Below are positions 1 to 6,726 of a stretch of DNA of 11,987 nucleotides, piece after piece; within the stretch, counting starts at the first letter, position 1, and each line of letters starts with the position of its first letter. The stretch is from JBNJEM01 sp051745935 (GTDB taxonomy: Bacteria > Planctomycetota > Planctomycetia > Pirellulales > Pirellulaceae). The translations under genes and the position numbers were made by a program. The stretch spans positions 1 to 11,987 of the forward strand of contig JBNJEM010000181.1 of assembly GCA_051745935.1 (NCBI GenBank), given 5' to 3'. Under the pieces are notes generated by a model, which was not told the origin of the DNA, searched no databases, and was given only the letters and a program-made list of their open reading frames with translations.

Positions 1-204
1 CAGCCAATGCAATGAGCAGCGAATCAGGGATGCCGCATTTGAAGCTAGTCGGATCCTTTCGCCACCATGTCGTGGCTGGACGCCACGGGCCGCCGCGATT
101 GCTAAGAGGCGGACGGAAAACTCCGGCAAGCGTTGCTAAATCGTTCACATTACAAGGGTTTGCGGTGACGTTTACAGGTTTTCTGTCCGCTTCCAAAGGG
201 TCGC

Positions 205-1056
205 TTACTCCGGAAGGCGGATTTCATAGAGCCGTGGCCAGTTTTTCCCCGTGACCAGCAACCGTTGTTGTTGGGGATCGTACGCGATTCCGTTCAGGAC
301 CGCGTCACGGTGAGGTCGCCGCGATTTCGGATACAAGTTTGATAAATCGAGCCATCCGAGCACCTTTCCGGTCCGTGGCGAGATGCGGACAATCCGGTCA
401 TCATACCAGATATTCGCGTAGATCTCGCCTTCCACGTATTGTAGCTCATTCAACTTCTTAATACGGCGGCGGCCATCCCGGACGGTGATTTGGCGTTTTA
501 CTTCGAACGTTTCCGGATCGAGAAACCGCAGTGTTTCCGTTCCATTGCTCATGATGAAGTGCTGGCCATCGTGCGTGAGTCCCCACCCTTGACCTCGATA
601 GCCGAACCGGCCTTGCAACTGGAACGTCTCCAAATCGTAAACGAACGCTTGACGGCTCTTCCAAGTCAGTTGAATAATATGGTCCTTCCAGATGGCGATC
701 CCTTCGCCAAACCAACGATCATCCAGTTTTCGCTCCCGCACCACTTTGCCCGTTTCCAGCTTGACTTTTCGCAATGAGGAATCGCCATAGCCCCCCGTGC
801 TTTCATATAGAAACCCACCGTGGTAAACCAAGCCCTGGCAATAGGCGTCCCTGGCGTGCGGGTAACTGTTGACCAGCACGTAGCCCTGGGTCGGCGCGGC
901 ATCCGATCCACTGCGCCCCGTTTGGTGCCAGACAAAGAGGGCGCCGCCGACCAACAGCAGCGCCACGGCGGCTTGCAGCCAGCGAACCAAACGCTTCCGA
1001 CCAAGCGCTGGCTCGGCTCGCGACCGCTGCCCCGACTTTCCACGCCTTTTTCCCAT
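205..1056 (-). CDS. Membrane-anchored glutaminyl-peptide cyclotransferase
   Basis: This 283-residue protein belongs to the plant/bacterial-type glutamine cyclotransferase family (five-bladed propeller), which converts N-terminal glutamine of peptides to pyroglutamate and releases ammonia. Residues about 23-43 form one hydrophobic segment after an Arg/Lys-rich N-terminus, so the catalytic domain is probably held outside the cytoplasmic membrane. Family signatures are in order: CQGL near residue 73, YESTGGYG (Glu85, the likely catalytic acid), FGEGI, LTW, LNELQ followed by ANIWYDDRIVRI, and TGKNWP close to the C-terminus. The Glu, Asn and Lys of these motifs correspond to the residues considered catalytic in the papaya enzyme. 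I chose the ATG at 1056 because it directly precedes the positively charged anchor. The frame stays open up to 1152 and a start at the MWLT codon is also possible; none has a strong ribosome-binding site. It is isolated, with no operon partner visible. Confidence 0.9.
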   Translation of the reverse strand: MGKRRGKSGQRSRAEPALGRKRLVRWLQAAVALLLVGGALFVWHQTGRSGSDAAPTQGYVLVNSYPHARDAYCQGLVYHGGFLYESTGGYGDSSLRKVKLETGKVVRERKLDDRWFGEGIAIWKDHIIQLTWKSRQAFVYDLETFQLQGRFGYRGQGWGLTHDGQHFIMSNGTETLRFLDPETFEVKRQITVRDGRRRIKKLNELQYVEGEIYANIWYDDRIVRISPRTGKVLGWLDLSNLYPKSRRPHRDAVLNGIAYDPQQQRLLVTGKNWPRLYEIRLPE

Positions 1057-1674
1057 TGCCACTTGTTGTTTGATCACGGCGACATTGAATATCACGGTCA
1101 ACCACATGTGCAGTTCAAAGTTCACGGTTGGGATAAACGGAGGCCGATTCAACGTTGATCAGCAGTCAATCCGCGAAATCAACGATTGGTTCCGGGTCGT
1201 GAAGCGTCGTCCTCGTGACGAATTCACGGGCTAGTTCGTTGAGACGTTGGCGAGCAACCGATGCGTATACGAGAAAACATGAAAAGAAACGTGACAACCA
1301 AGTTGAGCATGCCTGCTGTTTTCGCGTGGATGTCCGATCCACGAAACGTCTTTTCGGGATAGTGTCCCGCTTCTTTGGCTTCTCCTCGCCTGCAGCGGCT
1401 TCCGGATCACCGGACCCGACCCGCCAACCGCCGTGTCCCATCACGGCCATGGCCGCTGATGGCGGCAAGGTCGCACTTCCAATTGCTCGAACACGGTTGT
1501 CTCGTTTCAGATCGTGTAAAGTATATCGTATGGTGGAGGTCATGTGAAACGGCAAGGCGGGAACGAGCCGGGCGCGAAGAATTGGGCGATCCGCGGCGGC
1601 CCTGTTTATCCCGCGTTTTACAGCCGGCAACAAAACCCTGTTTCCGTCGCCCACTATGCCTTGGATAATAGGAA
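1057..1674. other. Non-coding gap between divergent genes
   Basis: About 600 bases separate the cyclotransferase from the eboE-like gene. No recognisable gene lies here. The open frames present give Arg/Pro/Ser-rich products with no family features. The right-hand end carries a promoter-like sequence and a GTG leader ORF with a good ribosome-binding site, listed separately. The rest holds only short palindromes such as GGCCATGGCC near 1446, with no clear terminator or RNA structure. Confidence 0.5.
1497..1525 (+). promoter_or_regulatory. Candidate sigma-70-type promoter for the eboE-like gene
   Basis: TTGTCT at 1497-1502 is followed after 17 bases by AGTATA at 1520-1525, within the AT-rich patch GTAAAGTATATCG. 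The match is moderate. A start of transcription near 1532 would leave a leader of roughly 140 bases before the eboE start. Confidence 0.35.
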
Positions 1675-2131
1675 ATGCCCCATTTGCTCGCGTACTGTAC
1701 GAACGTTCATGCCGGCGGCGATCTGGCCCGTGTTTGGGGCAACCTGGAGCGGTATTGTCTGGCGGTCAAGGCGCGGTTCGCCCCCGACCGGCCCATGGGG
1801 GTGGGCCTGTGGCTCCCCGCGCCGACCGCCAAGAAACTGCTGGAGCCCGGCCGCTTGGCTGGATTTGCCGACTGGCTTGCCTCGCGGGAGCTCATTCCCT
1901 TCACGCTCAACGGATTTCCCTACGGGGATTTTCACGAATCCGAGGTCAAGCATCGTGTTTACCATCCCACCTGGTTTGACTCGGACCGCCTGGAGTATAC
2001 TCGCGATCTCGCGCGCATTCTTCACGCCATTTTGCCCGAAACGATTTCGGGAAGTATCTCGACGCTCCCGATCGCCTGGGGGACGCCCGCGCCCTCTTCC
2101 GAGCAGCTCGCCATGGCAGCCCGGCAGTTGA
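1544..2131 (+). other. GTG-initiated leader ORF overlapping eboE out of frame
   Basis: GGAGG at 1535-1539 lies four bases before GTG 1544, and that frame is open for 195 codons. It runs through the first 450 bases of the eboE-like gene in another frame. By contrast, the eboE start at 1675 has only AGGA two bases upstream. The product beyond codon 44 is an ordinary out-of-frame shadow and resembles no family I know. The useful possibility is that ribosomes loaded at 1544 influence eboE expression; otherwise the ribosome-binding site is fortuitous. I do not claim a functional protein. Confidence 0.2.
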
Positions 2132-2841
2132 TTCAAATGGCGAACCATTTGGCCGAGCTAGAGGAGGAGAGCGGGCGTCTCATTACACTCTGCCTTGAAC
2201 CGGAGCCGGGGTGTGTTCTGCAGTGTGGCGGCGATATTGTCTGGTTTTTTGATGAGTACCTTGGCACGGGCGAGCATGCCGAAAGATGCCAGCGTTACAT
2301 TCGCGTTTGCCACGACATCTGCCATGCGGCCGTCATGTTCGAGGACCAGCAGGCCGTTCTGGAGCAGTATTCCCAGCGTGGTATTTCCGTGGGAAAGGTC
2401 CAAGTCTCATCAGCGATCGAAGCGGACTTCGATCTCGCCGAGGCCAGCGAGCGAGCCGCGATTCTCGATGCCTTGACGCCATTTGCCGAAAGCCGCTATC
2501 TGCACCAGACCACCATCCGGAGCCATGCCGACGCGCCGCTCCGCTTTTTCGACGATCTACCCGCTGCGCTAACGGTTGCCCAACAAGATACATATCACGT
2601 CCACGGCCAATGGCGAGTGCATTTTCACGTGCCTGTCTATCTCAAACAGCTTGGTCGACTCGCCACCACGCAAACGGAGATCCGGCAATGCCTCCATGCC
2701 ATCGAACGGCAAAGCGAACCGCCTCATTTTGAGGTGGAGACGTACGCTTGGGGGGTCCTGCCGCCGGCGTTGCAGTGCGCCGAAGTGGCCGACGGGATCG
2801 CCCGCGAAATGAGTTGGTTGCAAGACCTGTTAGGCGGCTGA
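1675..2841 (+). CDS. eboE: EboE-like metabolite traffic protein (TIM barrel)
   Basis: This 388-residue protein has the features of the EboE family, sugar-isomerase-like TIM-barrel proteins named from the ebo cluster, which has been linked to moving small-molecule precursors across the cytoplasmic membrane. Visible signatures are YCTNVH at residues 7-12 followed by a helix ending NLERY, then PMGVGLWLPA, PFTLNGFPYGDFHE, a GSISTLPIAWG segment, the acidic barrel-end motif CLEPEPGC, HDICHAAVMFED, KVQVSSAI and the His-rich HVHGQWRVHFHVP. The paired Glu, His and Asp residues at barrel strand ends suggest a metal centre as in the xylose isomerase fold; this is inference. The start is forced, because an in-frame stop lies at 1669-1671. 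Length is normal for the family. None of the other ebo genes (the UbiA-like, TatD-like or dehydroquinate-synthase-like partners) is present in the window, so the gene is a singleton here. The substrate is unknown. Confidence 0.85.
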   Translation: MPHLLAYCTNVHAGGDLARVWGNLERYCLAVKARFAPDRPMGVGLWLPAPTAKKLLEPGRLAGFADWLASRELIPFTLNGFPYGDFHESEVKHRVYHPTWFDSDRLEYTRDLARILHAILPETISGSISTLPIAWGTPAPSSEQLAMAARQLIQMANHLAELEEESGRLITLCLEPEPGCVLQCGGDIVWFFDEYLGTGEHAERCQRYIRVCHDICHAAVMFEDQQAVLEQYSQRGISVGKVQVSSAIEADFDLAEASERAAILDALTPFAESRYLHQTTIRSHADAPLRFFDDLPAALTVAQQDTYHVHGQWRVHFHVPVYLKQLGRLATTQTEIRQCLHAIERQSEPPHFEVETYAWGVLPPALQCAEVADGIAREMSWLQDLLGG

Positions 2842-2924
2842 GAGCCGCACCATGGCGTTCGGGAAGCGGAGGCCAAGTTTCGTCATGGGCTGTAAAACAC
2901 GGTATTGGGACGGGAGGATGCTGT

Positions 2925-2952
2925 TTGTCGGACAGCGGCGACCGGCTATAAT
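2925..2952 (+). promoter_or_regulatory. Sigma-70-type promoter for the DUF6159 gene
   Basis: TTGTCG at 2925-2930 and a perfect TATAAT at 2947-2952 are separated by 16 bases. This is the best housekeeping-type promoter in the window. Transcription would start near 2959, giving a leader of about 70 bases, and implies that the DUF6159 gene need not depend on the eboE transcript. Confidence 0.6.
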
Positions 2953-3027
2953 GGGAAACGATCAATGTAGAATGCCGACGATGTCGCGCGGCGCGCGAGT
3001 GTCCGCCTCAACGCAAAGGAGCATGGC

Positions 3028-3873
3028 ATGTTCGACCGGATGGCCCGGGGGTGGGAACTGGTGAAAGGGAGCTGGACCGTATTGAAGCTCGACAAGGAGT
3101 TGCTTCTGTTTCCGTTCATCAGCGGGATTGCGTGTTTGGTGGTACTGGCGAGCTTTGCGGTGCCGTTATGGAACACCGGATATCTCGAAACGGTGATGGA
3201 AGAAGAGGCGGCGGGAGAACCCCTGGGCTGGGTCATCCTCTTTGCCTTTTATGTGATCAACTATTTCGTGATCATTTTCTTTAACGCCGCACTGATCGGC
3301 TGCGCGATCATCCGTTTCAAGGGAGGAGATCCCACCGTGGCCGACGGCTTTCGTGCCGCCTCGGCGCGCCTGCCCCAGATTCTCGCCTGGGCGGTGGTCA
3401 GCGCGACGGTGGGGATTGTCCTGCGAATCATTGAATCCCGTTCCGAGCGGGCCGGTCGATTCGTTGTCGGACTGCTGGGGATGGCGTGGTCGGTCATGAC
3501 TTATTTCGTCATTCCGGTGATTGTGATTGAAAAGGCCGGGCCGGTGGAAGCGACTAAACGATCGGTGGCGACGCTGCGAAAAACCTGGGGCGAGGCGTTG
3601 ACGGCGAACTTCGGTATCGGCTTGATCGTTTTCCTGGCCATGTTAATCGCGGCCGTGCCGTTGATCCTGGGCGTCGTCGCTGTCGCCACGGGGATGGCGG
3701 CGCTGGGCATCGCGGGCATCGTCCTCGGCGTCGGGTTGATGATCCTTGTGGGCGTGATCTCGTCCGCGCTTGATGGGATCTTGATCGGCGCTCTGTATCT
3801 GTACGCTGCCGAGGGAGAAGTGCCTCGGCATTTCGACGGCGGCTTGTTGCGAAGCGCTTTCGGTTCCCGCTAA
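3028..3873 (+). CDS. DUF6159 family integral membrane protein
   Basis: This 281-residue polytopic membrane protein resembles the uncharacterised DUF6159 family. It opens with a short amphipathic segment, MARGWELVKGSW, and LDKELLLFP leading into the first membrane helix, as is usual in that family. Hydrophobic segments lie at about residues 28-48, 66-95, 116-135, 145-168 and 194-260; the last is a very long Gly/Val/Ala-rich stretch that should make two or three helices. The conserved-looking loops are FKGGDPTVADGFRAA and VEATKRSVATLRKTWGEAL, both probably cytoplasmic. The start at 3028 is supported by AAAGGAG at 3015-3021 with six bases of spacing; an out-of-frame ATG at 3023 is ignored. No biochemical role is known, and nothing nearby suggests a substrate. 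Confidence 0.75.
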   Translation: MFDRMARGWELVKGSWTVLKLDKELLLFPFISGIACLVVLASFAVPLWNTGYLETVMEEEAAGEPLGWVILFAFYVINYFVIIFFNAALIGCAIIRFKGGDPTVADGFRAASARLPQILAWAVVSATVGIVLRIIESRSERAGRFVVGLLGMAWSVMTYFVIPVIVIEKAGPVEATKRSVATLRKTWGEALTANFGIGLIVFLAMLIAAVPLILGVVAVATGMAALGIAGIVLGVGLMILVGVISSALDGILIGALYLYAAEGEVPRHFDGGLLRSAFGSR

Positions 3874-3908
3874 ACGTGAGTCTCGAAATGTAGCACAGCG
3901 GCTCGTGT

Positions 3909-3937
3909 GGGCCGTCGACGGGCGTTTTCGACGGCCC
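3909..3937. repeat. Perfect 9-bp inverted repeat (terminator stem or upstream activator site)
   Basis: GGGCCGTCG at 3909-3917 is exactly complementary to CGACGGCCC at 3929-3937 across an 11-base loop. It lies 36 bases after the DUF6159 stop, so it could help end that transcript, but no T-run follows. It also lies about 170 bases before the -24/-12 element, a distance typical of binding sites for sigma-54 activators. The sequence alone does not decide between the two. Confidence 0.45.
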
Positions 3938-4104
3938 TGGCAAGTTGACGTGCCTCTGAAGGAGGCCCAGGTTTCAATTTCGGACCAGATCGGTCAGGAC
4001 TCGATTTGCAAGAAGTCGGCCCGGGGTGGAAACGAACGTGGAGGGTATGGGGGGGAGAGCGGATGGCAAGGTGAAGCGCCGGAACAGGTCCGAGCACGTT
4101 CGGA

Positions 4105-4121
4105 TTGGCACTGTTTTTGCT
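4105..4121 (+). promoter_or_regulatory. Sigma-54 (-24/-12) promoter for the J-domain gene
   Basis: The sequence reads TTGGCAC, five bases, TTGCT. It matches the sigma-54 consensus (Y)TGGCACGR-N3-TTGCW at every fixed position except one, where T replaces G after GGCAC. The invariant GG and GC dinucleotides have the correct ten-base spacing. Transcription would start near 4132, about 57 bases before the ATG at 4189. Expression would then need an AAA+ enhancer-binding activator; none is encoded in the window. Confidence 0.6.
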
Positions 4122-4188
4122 AGGGGGTTGGCGTAGCTGTCACACTTGGAACACGAGCTGGTTTCATCGTCGTCGCACGAGTGGTGAT

Positions 4189-4908
4189 ATGAGTGGTACA
4201 CCGCGAGAAGGTCGGAGCTACTACGAGGTCCTCGGCGTGGTCCGCACGGCTTCGGCCGAAGAGATCGAAGGGGCCTTTCGTGCTCTTGCCAAAAAGTGGC
4301 ATCCCGACGTCTGTCCGGACATCCATGAAGCGGCAGAGCACTTCAAACGCATCGCCGAAGCGTACGAGGTGCTCGGAAATCCAGAGAAACGGCGCCGGTA
4401 CGACCAAAGCCAAGCGGCGTCGCGACCTCGTCCCCCCTCTCGCCAGCGACGGCCGGGAGAAACGGCACACCATGGCCCGCCGGTCAAGGGCTCCGCCGAC
4501 CCGTTCCCGGACGAGTTAGCGAGCCTGTTTCGGCACGTGTTCGGCATGTCCGACAGGCCAAAGTCTTCGAAGGCACGGGCCCGCCATACCCGCGCCGAGC
4601 TTGATATTGAAACGGAACTGCCGATCGCGCCCGAGGAAGCACGCCAGGGTTCGAAGGTGGAGCTGTCGCTGTCGTATTCGCAGTCCTGTCCGACATGCCG
4701 CGGAGAGGGCGGCGTCATTGGAAAAACGTGTGCCGCGTGCCAGGGAAGTGGATCGGTTCGGGAGGGGCCGCGGCCGGTAACGATTAACGTCCCCCCGGGC
4801 GTGCGAACGGGCGACGTGCTCCGAGCGGCTGGCCAGGGCAAGGTCGATCCCGGGTCAGGCACCGCCGGCGATCTTCGCCTACGGCTTGTCGTCCGCCCCT
4901 CCTGGTAA
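4189..4908 (+). CDS. Truncated type-A DnaJ-like co-chaperone
   Basis: This 239-residue J-domain protein should stimulate the ATPase of a DnaK/Hsp70. The J domain covers residues about 10-75, with HPD at 38-40 and EAYEVLGNPEKRRRYD at its end. A linker rich in Pro, Arg and Ser (75-130) replaces the usual Gly/Phe region. A first substrate-binding domain follows (LDIETELPIAPEEARQGSKVELSL, then VTINVPPGVRTGDVLRAAGQG and GDLRLRLVV). It is interrupted by only two cysteine motifs, CPTCRGEG (167-174) and CAACQGSG (181-188), instead of the four in DnaJ. The protein ends right after this domain, so the second substrate-binding domain and dimerisation region are absent. The frame is open from 4105 but that part overlaps the sigma-54 element; ATG 4189 directly precedes the J domain, although its ribosome-binding site is weak. 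It is convergent with the next gene, 40 bases away. Confidence 0.85.
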   Translation: MSGTPREGRSYYEVLGVVRTASAEEIEGAFRALAKKWHPDVCPDIHEAAEHFKRIAEAYEVLGNPEKRRRYDQSQAASRPRPPSRQRRPGETAHHGPPVKGSADPFPDELASLFRHVFGMSDRPKSSKARARHTRAELDIETELPIAPEEARQGSKVELSLSYSQSCPTCRGEGGVIGKTCAACQGSGSVREGPRPVTINVPPGVRTGDVLRAAGQGKVDPGSGTAGDLRLRLVVRPSW

Positions 4909-4948
4909 CCCTGGCGTGGGGGGGCGTCCCATCTTCAACGCGGTGGCG

Positions 4949-6514
4949 TCAATAACTTGACCGGTACGGCCGGGTGGGACCGGTGTACGCGTCCACGTCT
5001 GGCGGCTTACCAAACGTCGCGTCGCGGGCTGGCTGCTGTATTTCCTGGGCCAGCCTGAAGGTGTCGACATCCACTCTTGATTTGACCAGCTCAAGCACGT
5101 TGTACGTGTCGATGAACGTGTCGAAGAACTCCGGATCGCGTTGGGGCAGCACGAACGCTTTGTGGGCCTGGCCCTCCGTGTCGAAGTACGCCATATACGG
5201 CAACGCGCTCATCGCGTCACGCCGGTTGCTCAGAAACGTGAACCAGCGGCCGTTGGAGGACCACCGGGGATAACTTTCCGACAGCTCACTGCTCACCACA
5301 TCCAGCTTCCGGTGCTCTTTGGTTTCCAGATCGAGCAGATACAGATCGGAACTCTCTTGATGGATGGGATATGTCGTCTTGTCGGCCAGAACATGCAGCA
5401 CATACTTGCCGCAGGGCGAAGGGCGTGGAAAGGAACAACAAAGCCCGAGTTCCGAGTACGCTTTCACGGTTTCCGGCTCGCCCCAACTCTCGTCGGAGAC
5501 ATCATAGGACACCCGCATCAAGTCGAAGTCACTATTCTCCCAGTCCCGAGGCTCGACGATCGGAATATCCTCGCCTCGGCAGTAGTAAATGTACTTGCCA
5601 TCGGGCGACCAGCAGGGATGCGTCTCGATGTATTCATGCCCGAACGCGGCTTTGGTGGCCCGAAGCGAGTTTTCCTCGAGATCATAGACCACAAGATCGC
5701 CCCGCTTCTCCAGCGCTTGAAAATAATAGCGCCGAGCTTTGGCCGGGGCATGGCCAATGAAGCGATTGCAAGTGGCCGCGATATGTTTGCCATCGGGGTG
5801 CCAGGACGCATAGGCAAGGGGCCGAAACATCGGATCCTGTTTGGTGTCGATCTTGCGTATCTCACCATCCGTCACCAGCACCATTCCCTCATGCTCGCCG
5901 CGCACGTGAAGCAAGAAACGATTGGGGTCATGTTGATGAAAGGTATGGCAATTGAAACAATGGATCGTTCCGTCGCGCGTCGTCAAAAGCGGTGACTTTC
6001 GGAACGAGCTCACATCTCTTTGGTAAATGCCTCGGATCATGGAGCAGGCTTTGTTGGGGGCCAACAACCGATAGACAATGTGGGAATCGATCGGCTCCTC
6101 GGCGACCGTATTGGTTACTGGCTTGAATCGAACCCAGGTCCCATCTTGCCGCAGAGCATGGATATCGTAACGCAGATGTTCTCCTCGCGCCGCGCGCAGG
6201 AGTCGACGCCACGGCTTGAGCGGAATTTCGCACTTGCCGTCCCGGCACCGAACCTGGAGTTTTCGGCCCGAGTTGGACGAGATGACCACCAGGAAGTCCC
6301 GACCGTCCTCCGTGATGCGAAAATTCAACGGGGCAACGTTGGGCGGGATGACCAGCGATGTATAGTCCGGATCAATGCGCGGCTCCCGATCCAATTTGAC
6401 CGCCTGGGAAACGTCCGGAACACTGGTACAGGACACGGGCGAGACGAGAGCGGCCACTAACAGCGCCGATACGGGGGACGCCATGAACAGTAACGGCAAG
6501 TTAAAACGCCTCAT
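4949..6514 (-). CDS. Exported PD40 beta-propeller protein with one haem-c motif
   Basis: This 521-residue protein starts with a signal peptide (hydrophobic residues about 5-28) ending in SPVSC, a plausible but non-standard lipobox with Cys29. An N-terminal domain (about 45-180, containing PDYTSLVIPPNVAPLNFRI) leads to HCFNCHTFH, in which Cys186, Cys189 and His190 form a CXXCH c-type haem attachment motif. Four TolB/PD40-type propeller motifs follow near 237-246 (SWHPDGKHIA), 301-310 (CWSPDGKYIYY), 362-372 (RPSPCGKYVLHV) and 415-425 (RWSSNGRWFTF). I recall relatives in Bacteroidetes annotated as TolB-like or cytochrome c biosynthesis proteins; no function is established. The start at 6514 has GGAG nine bases upstream and overlaps the stop of a candidate small ORF as ATGA. 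ATG 6529 in the same frame is the alternative. It lies downstream of the DUF6057-type gene on the same strand and is probably co-expressed with it. Confidence 0.8.
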   Translation of the reverse strand: MRRFNLPLLFMASPVSALLVAALVSPVSCTSVPDVSQAVKLDREPRIDPDYTSLVIPPNVAPLNFRITEDGRDFLVVISSNSGRKLQVRCRDGKCEIPLKPWRRLLRAARGEHLRYDIHALRQDGTWVRFKPVTNTVAEEPIDSHIVYRLLAPNKACSMIRGIYQRDVSSFRKSPLLTTRDGTIHCFNCHTFHQHDPNRFLLHVRGEHEGMVLVTDGEIRKIDTKQDPMFRPLAYASWHPDGKHIAATCNRFIGHAPAKARRYYFQALEKRGDLVVYDLEENSLRATKAAFGHEYIETHPCWSPDGKYIYYCRGEDIPIVEPRDWENSDFDLMRVSYDVSDESWGEPETVKAYSELGLCCSFPRPSPCGKYVLHVLADKTTYPIHQESSDLYLLDLETKEHRKLDVVSSELSESYPRWSSNGRWFTFLSNRRDAMSALPYMAYFDTEGQAHKAFVLPQRDPEFFDTFIDTYNVLELVKSRVDVDTFRLAQEIQQPARDATFGKPPDVDAYTGPTRPYRSSY

Positions 6515-6675
6515 GTCAAGGATCTCCATGACCTGGCCAAGTTCCTACAATCCAGAAAAGCCAAAACGCGAATCCGCGTGTCCAAACGTCGCGACCGCGT
6601 CGGCGGTTGGATCCCGTCAGGCTTTTCACGGCCCGTCACGAAACTGCGTTTCCACGCCCAAAAGTCCCCGGGCAT
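6511..6675 (-). CDS. Candidate 54-residue ORF coupled to the PD40 gene
   Basis: In the gap between the DUF6057-type gene and the PD40 gene, AAGGAG (6684-6689) lies eight bases before an ATG at 6675. The frame runs 54 codons and its TGA at 6511-6513 overlaps the PD40 start in the arrangement ATGA. The product begins MPGDFWAWKRSFVTG and is basic and Arg-rich, with one Cys and no membrane helix or signal peptide. I recognise no family. Arg-rich products are common in chance frames of GC-rich DNA, so it could be spurious. The strong ribosome-binding site and exact stop-start overlap are the reasons to list it. At minimum it could act as a translational leader for the PD40 gene. Confidence 0.35.
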   Translation of the reverse strand: MPGDFWAWKRSFVTGREKPDGIQPPTRSRRLDTRIRVLAFLDCRNLARSWRSLT

Positions 6676-6726
6676 CGCTCGAACTCCTTGGATCCAATAG
6701 CCATTTCTTCGACGACCCTTGGCGGG

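Larger units (their letters stand above)
3874..4188. other. Intergenic region with a dyad and a sigma-54 promoter
   Basis: These 315 bases contain no convincing gene. They hold a perfect inverted repeat at 3909-3937 and a sigma-54-type promoter at 4105-4121. An AAGGAGG at 3959-3965 has no start codon at a usable distance. Confidence 0.5.

Noticed and set aside
61..86. Alternating GCCAC/GTGGC/GCCAC arms that could form two competing 5-bp hairpins.
   Set aside because: The arms are too short to distinguish from chance in GC-rich DNA and there is no regulated gene attached.
12..254. An 80-codon plus-strand frame at the left edge.
   Set aside because: It overlaps the 3' end of the cyclotransferase gene, lacks a ribosome-binding site and resembles nothing. 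I see no gene in bases 1-204.
1166..1654. A 162-codon open frame on the minus strand upstream of the cyclotransferase.
   Set aside because: Its product is compositionally odd, has no recognisable motif, and no clear ribosome-binding site was found. It also conflicts with the promoter and leader signals on the plus strand.
5141..5995. A 284-codon plus-strand frame opposite the PD40 gene.
   Set aside because: It is antisense to a well-supported protein with signal peptide, CXXCH and propeller repeats; the product shows no family features.
6689..6698. The 10-bp palindrome TTGGATCCAA as an operator.
   Set aside because: It is short, centred on a common hexamer, overlaps the ribosome-binding region of the candidate small ORF, and has no second copy in the gap.
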